Of a stretch of DNA of 48,834 nucleotides, positions 37,801 through 46,303 are shown piece by piece. The DNA is taken from positions 1-48,834 of the forward strand of contig QZED01000011.1 in the NCBI GenBank assembly GCA_009917405.1. Direction: 5' to 3'. The stretch is from a bacterium c-19. Its GTDB lineage: Bacteria; Bacillota_I; Bacilli_A; Erysipelotrichales; Erysipelotrichaceae. The translations under genes were made by a program, and so were the position numbers. Each line of letters starts with the position of its first letter. The stretch's first letter is position 1. The notes beneath the pieces were generated by a model that did no database searches, had not been told where the DNA came from, and was given only the letters and a program-made list of their open reading frames with translations.

Positions 37801-38511
37801 TGCATCTATTACCACATCTTTTAAAATCGTTTCAAATGTCGTATGGCGACAATGATCTGACCAATAAGTATCTAATACTTTTAATTCAGTCAGTGTTAAA
37901 TCACGATGCTCTTCGTTTTTGAAATAGTTTTGAATGTGCTTCAAATCCGCTAAGGTCATTGCCAATCCCTGTTGTTTCATCAAGTCGCTCAATGCGCTGT
38001 CATCCATTTCACAGAAGCCGGTCAGAATCGGCACCGATTCGATTTCCACATCTTCCTCGTAGATTAAGACAGATAGATCTTTTTCGCGCATTTCTACCGG
38101 ATTGATTAAGTATTTTTTGACTGCCTGTAATTCCTCATCCTGCAAACTGCCTTTTAATATGACGATTCGTCCGCTTTTAATCACAACATCTTGTTTGTTA
38201 TTCAGCAGCATTAAACACTGCTGAGCACTATCTGAGCGCTGATCGTATTGACCGGGCAGGCATTCATAAGCTACATATTGTTCATTCTTTAAGTCGATCT
38301 CATCGAATACCTCATCGGTTACGATTTCTGACAATACACTTGTTTTTAACAGCTTAATATCATTTTCGTCGGCATGATAGATATCATAGACATTGTATAA
38401 TTCAATGCCGCTTAATCCTTTCAGATTAAGGTTGTTCGCTAATTCATGGAATAAAGAGGCTGCTTCTACACGGAATGCTTCTTTCTTTTTTACAAAGATT
38501 CTCTGATTCAT
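34801..38511 (-). CDS. purL: Phosphoribosylformylglycinamidine synthase, long single-chain form
   Basis: Step 4: FGAR to FGAM. At 1,236 residues this is the fused form that carries both the synthetase (motifs HNHPTEIEPFGGASTCIGGAIRD and GGATGRDGVGGATGSS) and the C-terminal glutaminase (FPGQNCEYD, LGICNGFQAL with the catalytic Cys, SHGEGKF), so separate purQ and purS are not needed. Most Bacilli use the three-protein version; long forms are common in Clostridia-like Firmicutes. AAAGGAG precedes the ATG. Confidence 0.96.
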   Translation of the reverse strand: MNQRIFVKKKEAFRVEAASLFHELANNLNLKGLSGIELYNVYDIYHADENDIKLLKTSVLSEIVTDEVFDEIDLKNEQYVAYECLPGQYDQRSDSAQQCLMLLNNKQDVVIKSGRIVILKGSLQDEELQAVKKYLINPVEMREKDLSVLIYEEDVEIESVPILTGFCEMDDSALSDLMKQQGLAMTLADLKHIQNYFKNEEHRDLTLTELKVLDTYWSDHCRHTTFETILKDVVIDAEDMQEHIQKAYEQYLELREKVHGNKKVMTLMDMATIAGKALRIDGKLDDMEISDEINACSIEIKVDVDGEMQDWLLMFKNETHNHPTEIEPFGGASTCIGGAIRDPLSGRSYVYQAMRITGAGDITKDIKDALPNKLPQSRISKGAAAGYSSYGNQIGLATTYVKEIYHEGYVAKRMEVGAVVGAAPKANVIRKKPQPGDIVVLIGGATGRDGVGGATGSSKEHNDTSLTKCSSEVQKGNAPIERKLQRLFRNPQATRLIKKANDFGAGGVSVAVGEIADGLRIDLDKVPVKYSGLSGTELAISESQERMAVLIEPESFEEFKQLAYAENLDSCVVATVTAEPRLVMSFQGKEIVNISRAFLDTNGVRGEQTVHIKALKQSKDPFHSDIKVNGNDAFKEMLRKDNVASQIGLSEMFDASIGKSTVLMPWGGKYQLSEEEGSVQKLPVFGFTNTCSIMTHGYHPDLAQYSPYLSASYSVVEALARVTALGADYKRCRLTNQEYFERLQNDPEKWGKPMQALLGLIEAEMAFETPSIGGKDSMSGTFNDISVPPTLITFAVTTQNVEHITSAAFKKPGSYIYYVKHHANADHTPNYEECKTNFEKVYQNIINKNIIAAATVKFGGLAEALAKMSFGNHIGIKVTTDEALYDLSIGSIVVESNTEINDPAFILLGRTTDDERISINDIWLSCEEAIEVWCERYADIYPMAVNTDLGKIDTPLYKANERKTAKQTIDKPKVIIPVFPGQNCEYDTMQQFTRAGADAEIYVFNNLNVAAIERSINELSSKIADAQILMLVGGFSSGDEPDGSGKFIASVLSNPKVNTAVQTLLKNDGLILGICNGFQALIKSGLLPYGDIEKLNEASPTLFRNDINRHVSHIAYTRVASNKSPWLSSFKPGKLHSVAMSHGEGKFVCDEETAKKLFENGQVATQYVDLDGDPTMNGRYNLNGSTLAIEGITSEDGRILGKMGHCERYEDGLFQNIEGDKLQSIIENGVNYFKKK

Positions 38512-38627
38512 CTTTTTTCTCCTTTGTTTGTATTTGATATATTCCTGATTATATATATTTGATCATTACAGTCAGTAAGCTTTTATTTCTCGACAAATGA
38601 TTTGTGCCGCTGATTCTTTTCAACAGA

Positions 38628-39122
38628 TTAAATAGTTAAATAGGAATCTTCCAATACTTTCGCGGCTTGATTCTTCTTGAATTCAACAAGCTTTTGTGCC
38701 AATGCTTCATCCGCCAGTGCCATCATCTGTACAGCGAGGATTGCAGCATTTTTCGCTCCTGCATTTCCGATTGCGGTTGTCGCTACCGGTATTCCGCCCG
38801 GCATCTGCACAATGCTTAACAGGGAATCCATTCCGCCCAATGCACTTGTTTGAATCGGTACACCAATCACCGGCAAGGTCGTGCTTGATGCAATCACTCC
38901 TGCCAGATGCGCAGCGCCACCAGCACCTGCGATAAACACTTTGATACCGCGCTCTTTCGCGTCTTCACTTAATTTTAAGGTTTCATTTGGTGTACGGTGT
39001 GCGGATAGTACTCGCACTTCATACGGTACATCGAATTCTTTTAGCATCTCACATGCTTTTTCCATTGTCGGCAAATCACTTTTGCTCCCCATCACGATAC
39101 ATACTAACGGTTTTCTTTCCAT
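38628..39122 (-). CDS. purE: 5-(carboxyamino)imidazole ribonucleotide mutase
   Basis: Step 6. The 164-residue protein has the class I motifs VMGSKSDLPTM, VLSAHRTP and IAGAGGAAHLAGVIA. AAGGAGG lies 8 bases before ATG 39122; a longer reading to 39143 would include that site. First structural gene of the operon. No purK is next to it although class I PurE usually needs it. A 116-base gap to purL holds nothing recognised. Confidence 0.94.
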   Translation of the reverse strand: MERKPLVCIVMGSKSDLPTMEKACEMLKEFDVPYEVRVLSAHRTPNETLKLSEDAKERGIKVFIAGAGGAAHLAGVIASSTTLPVIGVPIQTSALGGMDSLLSIVQMPGGIPVATTAIGNAGAKNAAILAVQMMALADEALAQKLVEFKKNQAAKVLEDSYLTI

Positions 39123-39163
39123 ATTTTTTTCCTCCTTAATCAAAATAAAAACAGAACACTGTG

Positions 39164-39232
39164 CTAAAAAAACACAATATCCTGTGTAAATATTAGATCG
39201 ATTCTGTTTGAAGCAGCGCTACGAAAGACCAT
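39164..39232 (-). CDS. Leader ORF 2 before purE, 22 codons
   Basis: ATG at 39232 is 8 bases after a strong GGAGG (39245-39241), giving a 22-residue peptide (MVFRSAASNRIDLIFTQDIV...). Its last codons run through the hairpin and T-run at 39187-39166. The good ribosome binding site suggests translation. Function as an attenuator peptide is an inference; no run of regulatory codons is visible. Confidence 0.4.
   Translation of the reverse strand: MVFRSAASNRIDLIFTQDIVFF
39166..39187 (-). terminator. Weak attenuator-like hairpin in the pur leader
   Basis: ACACA (39187-39183) and TGTGT (39176-39172) form a five-pair stem around GGATAT, followed by seven Ts. A second four-pair hairpin with TTTTTATTTT lies at 39162-39143. 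Both precede purE. Confidence 0.4.
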
Positions 39233-39245
39233 TCGTCAGACCTCC

Positions 39246-39311
39246 TCAAATGTTGATTCGTTCTGTGTTTACGGCGTATCTGCTGCTGTGCTTCCGTTTG
39301 TTTTTCTCCAT
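39246..39311 (-). CDS. Leader ORF 1 before purE, 21 codons
   Basis: ATG at 39311 opens a 21-residue, very basic ORF (MEKNKRKHSSRYAVNTERIN...) whose TGA stop overlaps the Shine-Dalgarno of leader ORF 2. Its own ribosome binding site (GGTGTG) is weak. Reported because of its arrangement with ORF 2, not because a function is known. Confidence 0.25.
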   Translation of the reverse strand: MEKNKRKHSSRYAVNTERINI

Positions 39312-39360
39312 GGATCACACCAACGGCATACGTAGTAGTACAGATCAAAAATACAATATA

Positions 39361-39389
39361 ATTTTACTCGCTTTAAGCCTAATAATCAA
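39361..39389 (-). promoter_or_regulatory. Promoter of the pur operon
   Basis: On the minus strand TTGATT (39389-39384), 17-bp spacer, TAAAAT (39366-39361). It would give a leader of about 230 nt before purE. No PurR box or purine riboswitch was found nearby. Confidence 0.55.
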
Positions 39390-39728
39390 GTGAAAGTTTA
39401 AAAGTTTCATGCCTTTTTTCAATTCGCAGGTTGTTTTTACTTTTTTACTGCTTTGTTGAATCAAGTCTTAATAAAAGCATAATTATGAGGCATTTTATGT
39501 ATTTCTTCGATCATTTCCAATCACTTCTAAATATCGTACATAATTGATGGATGTCAAAAGGCAGCATTTCATATAAATGTCTTGTGATTTTGCATAATAA
39601 AAGGTACAAGACACGCATTATATGATCAACCCTTTCTTTAACTTTATGATCTTGAAAAATACTGATTATTATTCGAACTCATTAGATGGTTCATTGAAAT
39701 TTCCCCCTGTTACATTTAAAGCACCATC
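39390..39728. other. Gene-free interval between pur operon and surface-protein gene
   Basis: About 340 bp without an ORF. A palindromic stretch with GAAACTTTTAAACTTTC lies just upstream of the pur promoter (about 39392-39409); nothing else is recognised. Confidence 0.4.
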
Positions 39729-39762
39729 AAAAAAAAGCCACTTCCTAAGAAATGACTTTTTT
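39729..39762 (-). terminator. Terminator of the surface-protein gene
   Basis: On the minus strand AGTCATTTC pairs with GAAGTGGCT (with G-U pairs), followed by eight Ts, 14 bases after the stop. Confidence 0.75.
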
Positions 39763-39775
39763 GTTTAATCACAGA

Positions 39776-42700
39776 TTAGTTTTTCTTTTTCAAGAAGATA
39801 AACATAACTCCGCCGCTGACTGCTACCAATGCGATAACAATGTAAGGAAGATAATCCATAATCATATCATTAAATGAATTTCCTTCACTGCTATCATTGC
39901 CTGAGCTAATCACCTCATCATCAGTCGGTTGGTTTGTATCTGCATCCGCATCTGCATCTTCAGACTGATAGGAAACGATATATTTTCCTAAACCATTACT
40001 TTTGAATACAAGTTCATTGTTTTCACCCAGTTCATGATTCAATCTGACAATGCTTCCGTCTTCGCTGATTTGGTATACTGCCACAAAGGTTTTATTCGGA
40101 TTTAACTGGATCGTCTGTTCAATTTCTTCACGTTCCACATCAATCGCTTGTTTATCCTTTGTTTCTAAGCGCAGCTCATAAATTTCACTTTCTTTTCCAT
40201 AGCGCTCTTTTTGACTGTCACTTAAAGTTAAATTCTGATATGCCAACACTGCATCCTTATATTTTTCTAACAGTTTTTGCGGAAGCTTCGCAACAATATT
40301 GTTGTTGCCGCCCTCTGTCTTCAGTTCTTTATAAGATACATCGCTATTTGAGGTATCTGCTGTAATCATATTATAGAATGGCTTATTCGCTTCTTCTATA
40401 TAACTTACACTGCCTGTTGACTGTTTGTTGTCAGAGGTACTTGTTGTCGGCTTACTGCTCGGTTTTGTATTTGGCTTAGTAGATGTACCCGGTTTAATCT
40501 CTGGTTTTGGATCAGGTGTCGGCGTCGGTTCCGGTTTCGGATCGGGAGTCGGCGTCGGTTTCGGATCGGGAGTCGGCGTCGGTTTTGGATCGGGAGTCGG
40601 CGTAGGTTTTGGATCCGGAGTCGGCGTAGGTTCTGGTTTCGGATCAGGTTTTGGCGTCGGTTCTGGATCCGGGGTAGGTTTCACCGGTTCTTTACCGATC
40701 CAGTCAACCTTGGCAATCGCTGTTCCCTTATTTCCGACCTTATCGGTAAATTCAAAGGTAAATTCGCCGTTTTCCTTAAATACAAATGAATTGCTACCAT
40801 TATTATTAATGATTGTTACATCTTCCGCAGGTCTTAAGATTGCCGTTACCGGATCATTGACTCCGCCTTTACCGGTATATTCAATAGTTGCCTTTGGAGG
40901 TGTCTTGTCAATCCAATTTACTTTCGCAACTGCTTTGTTTTTATTTCCAGCCGCATCAATGAATTCAAAAGTAAATTCACCGTTTTTCGTAAATGTATAC
41001 GTATCTTTACCGTTGTTATTTAAGATCGTCACCTTTTTGCTTGGATTCAATGTTACAGTGACATTCTTATTAGTTAATGCCTTTGTGCTGTAATTAAAGG
41101 TTGCTGTAGGTACTACACGATCAATCCAGTTTACTTTTGCGGTAGCTGTTCCTTTATTTCCTACCATATCCTCAAACTCAAAGGTAAAGGAACCGTTTTT
41201 GGTAAAGGAATAAGTATCTTTACCGCCATTGTTTGTAATTTTAACTTTTTCGCTTGGCTTCAGTGTTGCGACAACCGTTTTGTTTGTCGGCTTTGTTGTC
41301 GTGAAAGTGAATTCTCCGGTAGGAACTTCTTTATCAATCCAATCTACTTTGACTGGGTATCTGCCCATCATATTGTCTTCATCCAAATACTCAAAGGCAA
41401 ATTCGCCGCTATCGGTAAAGGTGTATACGTTCTTACCGCCGTTGTTCATTATGCGATAGCCTTCTTCAAGATTCAGTGTTACTTTTACATCTTTATTAGT
41501 TGCTTTCTTGGTCGAATAGGATACGCTTATCTGCGGAACCTTTTTGATCCAATAAACATTTGCGGTAGCTGTACCTTGGTTTCCTACCATGTCCTCAAAT
41601 TCAAAGGTAAATGTACCATTTTCTGTGAAAGTATAAGTGTCCTTACCATCATTATTCAACACTCTTACCGGCTCACTCGGATCAAGTGTCGCAACAACCT
41701 CTTTGTCGGTAATATCTGTTGTACTATAGGTAAATTCTGATGTCGGATCTTCCTTATCAATCCAATCAACGGAGACTGTCTTCGTGCCGATATTGCCTAA
41801 CGCATCTTTGAATTCCAATGTAAACGAATCATTTTCCAAGAAAGTAATCGTTTGGCTCTTATCTGCATTTGTAGCGATTTCAACATCCTTAGTAAGAATA
41901 GTAACAGGTTTTGTAAAACTCAAGCTCGCTACAACATCCTCATTGGTCGGTTCTGTCGTACTATAAGTTACATTTAGCTCCGGCGGTGTCTTATCAATCC
42001 AGTCTACTGTTGCCGTTGAGCTTCCCTTATGACCTTGTTTATCGACAAATTCAAAGGTGAAGGTGCCGTTCTTAGTAAATGTATAGCTTGTTTTACCGCT
42101 ATTGTTGGTTACTGTGATATCCTTAGTCGGATTGACTAATTCCGCTGTTACATTTTTATTTGTCGTTTTAATAATGTTGTAGCTGATTTCGGCATACGGT
42201 GTATCATCAACCGTTAAATCCTCATATAATTTAATCTCTGATATTGCCAAGTTATTTACGATAGAAGCATGAATACTCGCACAGTGGAATCTTACATATT
42301 TGGCTTGAATCGGAGTATCAAATTTTAATGTCTTTTTGGACAACATCTCCGGTAACGATGCGGTAGTAGCGCTTTGCCAGTCGTTTCCATCCATGCTAAC
42401 AAACACAGTCACATTTTTCGGATGTCCGTATGGAAGTGAACCGCCCATTACTGCATTTTTATCCCATGTAAATTCTAAAGCATTCACATATCTTGCTCTA
42501 TCTAACTCTATATCTACATAGGCAGGCACATTTTTTGATTGCCATGCCGTATTTAAGTTACCGTCAATTATATTGTTTTTATTACCCGAACTGGTTGATG
42601 ATGCTGTTATAACTGATAAATTTTTCGATGGGATATAAGCTTGTTTATCATCTATGATATTTTCAGTAAATGTATAGTGAACCGCATCACTTGTTGTGCT

Positions 42701-45253
42701 TGTTCCTGTTGCTGTTAATCTTACGTATACTTTCTTATTACCGGTAAACAACGGATTGCTTTCTGCAAAAGAAGTCCATTCACCATTTGGATCTAATGTC
42801 CATTCCATAAGATCTGTTACACCATAGATACGGTTTTCCTCATCACTGGTGGAAACGCTTGCTGTTGGGAATACGCCTTTTGTAATGTTGATTGTGTAGA
42901 TATTTTTATCTTCTCTCGGCAAACCTACAATATGAACCTTAATATCCTTATTTACATCAATACTGTTTATTTCTTCTTGTGTAAGCTGTACAGTCGGTGT
43001 GTAGCAATCCTTCCATGTATTGCCGCCGTCTAAACTGTAGCTCCATGTTACCTGAGTACTCTGGAGCTGTTTCGACAACACGATTTTTCCTGCATTGGCA
43101 CCGTCGAAAGAGAAGGTCGCAATTCTTGAATCCACTTCACCGAGGATCGCCTGTGCCACTACCGGCACTTCTTTATATTGAACCGTATTGGAGAAGGTTG
43201 CACTTTTAGCTTTATTCAAAGTCTCATTTTGAAGCATCAACAGCTGTGCTTTATATTCAGGTGCGGTAATTTTTGTTCCGATTCTGCGTGTTAAATCATA
43301 CATCGGAAGCGGATTCCAAGTCATGACATCCGCAACCTCTTCAGCTAAGCTCATCAATTCGGCCTGTGTCATGCCTGATCGGGAATCGATCGCCATATTG
43401 ATAACACCTAACCATGCATCAAGATTGATAATTTCTTGATCCAATGCATCATGATAAATCTGATCCAACATATCCCAATCTTTGTTATATACATTCGCTA
43501 ACAACAGAATCAATTCTGCTTGTTCATATTTTTCATATTCGTTTTGTGCTTCTTGTGCTAAGAAGAAATAAGAAGCTGATTTAATGGAACCGCCGTTAGT
43601 CGCATAATAGCCGCCGCTGCCCCAGCCGTTCGGCATATATCCCAGTGGTGAGGTATTTGCCCAGCCGGTCGTAACAACACTGTTTGCCAGCTGCCATGCC
43701 ATTTTGCCGCCGCCGGCATGATACATATAGATATAGGCACAGTGTCCCGGTTGACCTACCGTACTTGTCGGCCAGCCCCAAACACCCCACAGGTTAGCAG
43801 CTGTCTTAGAAAGACCGCCGCAGACAGCTCCTTCTTCAAATACAATCCACAGCTTCGGTTTTCCCGACTGATACGGAACACCGTATTTTGATAAGTTATA
43901 TTTTGCATCCCATTTGGCATAGTTCGCCTTAGAATAGTACTGCGGTCTGTAATAGCTGTATCCAAATGTATACTTCATATATTTATACGGATTGAAGCGA
44001 TCGTTGGCGCTTGACCATTTCTTTGAATAATCATTCAGCCATAAAATTTCTTCATCATCGATATTTACATGCATCAGCCAACGCATTTCCTCAACCGTCA
44101 ATTGTTCAAATACAGCTCGATTATCCAACTGATTATTCTGATACATACTCTTATAAATTTCATATCGCTTTAACGCATTGGAGTATTGATTGCCTCCGAT
44201 CCATAAACCGATACCGCTTGAGTGTGATAAGGACAAGGATAACATCATCTTTAAATAGACATCCTTGCATTTTATTCCCGCAGTACCGCCGAGCGCCGCA
44301 GTTTCATCTGTCAAATCTGCTTTATGTGCTTGATAAACGGTACTCAATACCTCTAACGCTCTCATATAAGAACCTAAAGGTCTTCCTCCTACTGTCCATA
44401 AACGTAATGCTTCTTCATTGTTTAAGAACCATTCTAATGTTTCTTTATTTTTTTCGTTGGCGTCAATGAAATTACGCAGGTTATATTGGCCTACGCGATT
44501 AATTAAATCTCTTTGAAGCAATGTCAGCTTTATATCGTCTTGAACAGGACCCCCTGTATATTTAGACTTGATTTCGGCATCCAATTCTTCAACTGTTCTG
44601 GTTACATTTTCATTATAGCCTTCTTTGATTAGTTTCGCATCTGCCCAAATTGCATGGTCAGACCCATTGCTGCCGTTATCATGTGCATAAAGTCTGATAT
44701 AGTTTGCATTTCTAATATCAATTGTAGCTTTCTGTGCATTATTGTTACCCTTTATTGCCGTCGGATTTTCTGCCGTCTTTAAATCCCATGTCTTACCGTC
44801 TACTGAGGTATAAATATAGAATTTAACACCGTTTCCGTTTCCACCGGCTGTAGTATTTAAACCATAATAGGTAGTAAAATAAGCATAGTCCTTATACTCA
44901 CTAATATCATAATCCACCGTTGACGTCGCATGAGCCCAAATACCTTTTTTAATCGTTGTAGTAGAACCATTTAATCGAATACTCAATGCTCCGTTTGATG
45001 AGGTTTTATCCAAACCGATGGTACCCCATCCAATTTTTGCACTTAAATAAGGAATATCTGATAGATATAAAACTTGCCCTTCCATGTCACCATGATCTAC
45101 CAGTATACTCTTTTGTGCAGTTGACTTTTGTGATGTAGTTTCCTGTGCATGCAGACTGACACTTGATAAATTGTCATAGCCGGCTAAAATAGCACCGACA
45201 CAAGCCAAGCAACAAACTACACGAAAAAACTTAGACTTTACCAGTTTTCTCAT
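39776..45253 (-). CDS. Giant surface protein: NPCBM, transglutaminase-like, F5/8C and Ig-like repeats
   Basis: 1,825 residues. A Sec signal peptide (1-37) is followed by an NPCBM-type carbohydrate-binding module (about 55-210); a helical region and a transglutaminase/cysteine-protease-like core (about 300-690) with C478 in EGAVCGGLSK and H504 in VGQPGHCAY; two beta regions (690-865); an F5/8 type C domain (about 870-1012); seven Ig-like repeats of 70-77 residues ending in TATVDWIDK (about 1018-1519); a DPKPTPTP-repeat spacer (about 1525-1585); a final globular region; and a C-terminal membrane helix with KKKN tail. No LPXTG motif, so it is membrane-anchored rather than sortase-linked. Likely host-glycan binding with an enzymatic or cross-linking activity. 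GAAGGAG precedes the ATG. Confidence 0.85.
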   Translation of the reverse strand: MRKLVKSKFFRVVCCLACVGAILAGYDNLSSVSLHAQETTSQKSTAQKSILVDHGDMEGQVLYLSDIPYLSAKIGWGTIGLDKTSSNGALSIRLNGSTTTIKKGIWAHATSTVDYDISEYKDYAYFTTYYGLNTTAGGNGNGVKFYIYTSVDGKTWDLKTAENPTAIKGNNNAQKATIDIRNANYIRLYAHDNGSNGSDHAIWADAKLIKEGYNENVTRTVEELDAEIKSKYTGGPVQDDIKLTLLQRDLINRVGQYNLRNFIDANEKNKETLEWFLNNEEALRLWTVGGRPLGSYMRALEVLSTVYQAHKADLTDETAALGGTAGIKCKDVYLKMMLSLSLSHSSGIGLWIGGNQYSNALKRYEIYKSMYQNNQLDNRAVFEQLTVEEMRWLMHVNIDDEEILWLNDYSKKWSSANDRFNPYKYMKYTFGYSYYRPQYYSKANYAKWDAKYNLSKYGVPYQSGKPKLWIVFEEGAVCGGLSKTAANLWGVWGWPTSTVGQPGHCAYIYMYHAGGGKMAWQLANSVVTTGWANTSPLGYMPNGWGSGGYYATNGGSIKSASYFFLAQEAQNEYEKYEQAELILLLANVYNKDWDMLDQIYHDALDQEIINLDAWLGVINMAIDSRSGMTQAELMSLAEEVADVMTWNPLPMYDLTRRIGTKITAPEYKAQLLMLQNETLNKAKSATFSNTVQYKEVPVVAQAILGEVDSRIATFSFDGANAGKIVLSKQLQSTQVTWSYSLDGGNTWKDCYTPTVQLTQEEINSIDVNKDIKVHIVGLPREDKNIYTINITKGVFPTASVSTSDEENRIYGVTDLMEWTLDPNGEWTSFAESNPLFTGNKKVYVRLTATGTSTTSDAVHYTFTENIIDDKQAYIPSKNLSVITASSTSSGNKNNIIDGNLNTAWQSKNVPAYVDIELDRARYVNALEFTWDKNAVMGGSLPYGHPKNVTVFVSMDGNDWQSATTASLPEMLSKKTLKFDTPIQAKYVRFHCASIHASIVNNLAISEIKLYEDLTVDDTPYAEISYNIIKTTNKNVTAELVNPTKDITVTNNSGKTSYTFTKNGTFTFEFVDKQGHKGSSTATVDWIDKTPPELNVTYSTTEPTNEDVVASLSFTKPVTILTKDVEIATNADKSQTITFLENDSFTLEFKDALGNIGTKTVSVDWIDKEDPTSEFTYSTTDITDKEVVATLDPSEPVRVLNNDGKDTYTFTENGTFTFEFEDMVGNQGTATANVYWIKKVPQISVSYSTKKATNKDVKVTLNLEEGYRIMNNGGKNVYTFTDSGEFAFEYLDEDNMMGRYPVKVDWIDKEVPTGEFTFTTTKPTNKTVVATLKPSEKVKITNNGGKDTYSFTKNGSFTFEFEDMVGNKGTATAKVNWIDRVVPTATFNYSTKALTNKNVTVTLNPSKKVTILNNNGKDTYTFTKNGEFTFEFIDAAGNKNKAVAKVNWIDKTPPKATIEYTGKGGVNDPVTAILRPAEDVTIINNNGSNSFVFKENGEFTFEFTDKVGNKGTAIAKVDWIGKEPVKPTPDPEPTPKPDPKPEPTPTPDPKPTPTPDPKPTPTPDPKPTPTPDPKPEPTPTPDPKPEIKPGTSTKPNTKPSSKPTTSTSDNKQSTGSVSYIEEANKPFYNMITADTSNSDVSYKELKTEGGNNNIVAKLPQKLLEKYKDAVLAYQNLTLSDSQKERYGKESEIYELRLETKDKQAIDVEREEIEQTIQLNPNKTFVAVYQISEDGSIVRLNHELGENNELVFKSNGLGKYIVSYQSEDADADADTNQPTDDEVISSGNDSSEGNSFNDMIMDYLPYIVIALVAVSGGVMFIFLKKKN
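40500..40680 (-). repeat. Tandem 24-bp repeats encoding a Pro-rich spacer
   Basis: Imperfect 24-bp units encode repeated DPKPTPTP octapeptides between the Ig-like repeats and the C-terminal region of the surface protein. Copy number is likely to vary between strains by slippage. Confidence 0.75.
40696..42200 (-). repeat. Seven Ig-like coding repeats of about 210 bp
   Basis: Each unit runs from a STTxxTNKDVxATL-like start through YTFTKNGTFTFEF to TATVDWIDK; unit ends lie near 41990, 41760, 41550, 41335, 41125, 40910 and 40695. They are diverged at protein level but clearly related. Confidence 0.8.
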
Positions 45254-45610
45254 AAATCCGCCTCTCCTTCATTTCTTAATTTATATTTCATACGATAAAT
45301 GGCTCTCCTATACCATTTAACATATAAAAAGCTTCCTTATTATCTTATGCTTATATACAGATTATTGTAAATCGATAAGAATCGCACTCCTTTTTCTTTT
45401 TATCTATCTACAAATGTATGCCTTTTCAAACATACGTTTTTTCATCAATTTCATAGCTTTATTTCAATCCATCAGTGAAAATCGCAAAATTTTGCTATTT
45501 TATTTATACTTTCATTTTCTCATAGTTATTGATTGTATCTATTTTCATATTTTACCATTTCGATTAAGTCTTTTCAATACCTTTTTGTCAATAAAATAAA
45601 GGAATGTACA
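45254..45610 (-). promoter_or_regulatory. Upstream region and promoter of the surface-protein gene
   Basis: On the minus strand TTTACA (45371-45366), 18-bp spacer, TAAGAT (45347-45342), about 90 bases before the ATG. The rest of this 350-bp interval is AT-rich and holds no ORF or recognised RNA. Confidence 0.5.
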
Positions 45611-45639
45611 AAAAAAACTGTCGTTTTAACAGTTTTTTT
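45611..45639 (-). terminator. Terminator of rpmH-rnpA-yidC-jag (bidirectional)
   Basis: AAAAAAACTGT (45611-45621) and ACAGTTTTTTT (45629-45639) form an 11-bp stem with a 7-base loop; the T-run serves either strand. Confidence 0.85.
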
Positions 45640-45659
45640 CATATATAAATTACTTCAAT

Positions 45660-46289
45660 TTAAATATCCACTTCTTTACCCGGATTATAAACTATCTTTA
45701 TTCTACGTTGTTTGCCTTCTCCTTCACTGATCGTTGAAACTCCTGCCATATTGGTCAGGCAGTTGTGGATTGCTTTACGCTCATCGGCAGGCATCGGATC
45801 GAGTGTCACATCAACCTTAGTTCTTCTTACACTTCTTGCGGCTCTTTGCGCTATATGACAGATTTTATCATATTTATCCTCTTTGTAGCCGTTGATATCT
45901 ACAAGAACACCGATTCTGCGTTTAAACTCACTGCACAGCACTGCTTTTAAAATCATATTTAATGATTGCAGCGTCGCGCCGTTTCTTCCGATCATGATCG
46001 CATTGTTTTGAGTATCCAGTTCTACGTGGAAGAAACCATCTTTATCCACTGTTACTTCCACATAGGATTCCATTTCGATTCCGTCGAAATAAGTCTGTAA
46101 ATACTCTTTCGCATATTCCATAATATCTTCTTGAGAATACACTTCGGCACTGACTTCTTTGCCCAGTCCTAAAAATCCTGCTTTTTCATCTTTTACTTCA
46201 TAATAGAGCGCTTCTTTTTCACAGCCTTTTTCTTGTGCTGCCGATGCTAAAATTTCATCAATACTTTTTCCGGTATAAATCTTTTTCAT
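45660..46289 (-). CDS. jag: RNA-binding protein Jag/KhpB (SpoIIIJ-associated)
   Basis: A 209-residue protein with the Jag-N domain (1-50, KIYTGKSIDEILASAAQEKG, GFLGLGKE), a linker, a KH domain with GRNGATLQSLNMIL, and the R3H domain (about 140-205, PMPADERKAIHNCL). It binds RNA and is linked to cell elongation and, in Bacillus, sporulation. ATG 46289 is preceded by AAAGGCGGTG. Directly follows yidC as in most Firmicutes. Confidence 0.93.
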   Translation of the reverse strand: MKKIYTGKSIDEILASAAQEKGCEKEALYYEVKDEKAGFLGLGKEVSAEVYSQEDIMEYAKEYLQTYFDGIEMESYVEVTVDKDGFFHVELDTQNNAIMIGRNGATLQSLNMILKAVLCSEFKRRIGVLVDINGYKEDKYDKICHIAQRAARSVRRTKVDVTLDPMPADERKAIHNCLTNMAGVSTISEGEGKQRRIKIVYNPGKEVDI

Positions 46290-46303
46290 GCTGTTCACCG
46301 CCT

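Noticed and set aside
39123..39360. Purine riboswitch, PRPP riboswitch or T-box upstream of purE
   Set aside because: None of the conserved core sequences (purine-aptamer loops, PRPP-type purine-rich core, T-box GGTGGNACC) is present.
39776..39860. LPXTG sortase signal in the surface protein
   Set aside because: The C-terminus has a membrane helix and KKKN tail but no LPXTG-like motif before it.
40425..41093. Plus-strand ORF of 222 codons rich in Gly, Val and Ser
   Set aside because: It is the antisense reading of the Pro-rich and Ig-like repeats of the surface-protein gene; its regularity only mirrors the repeat.
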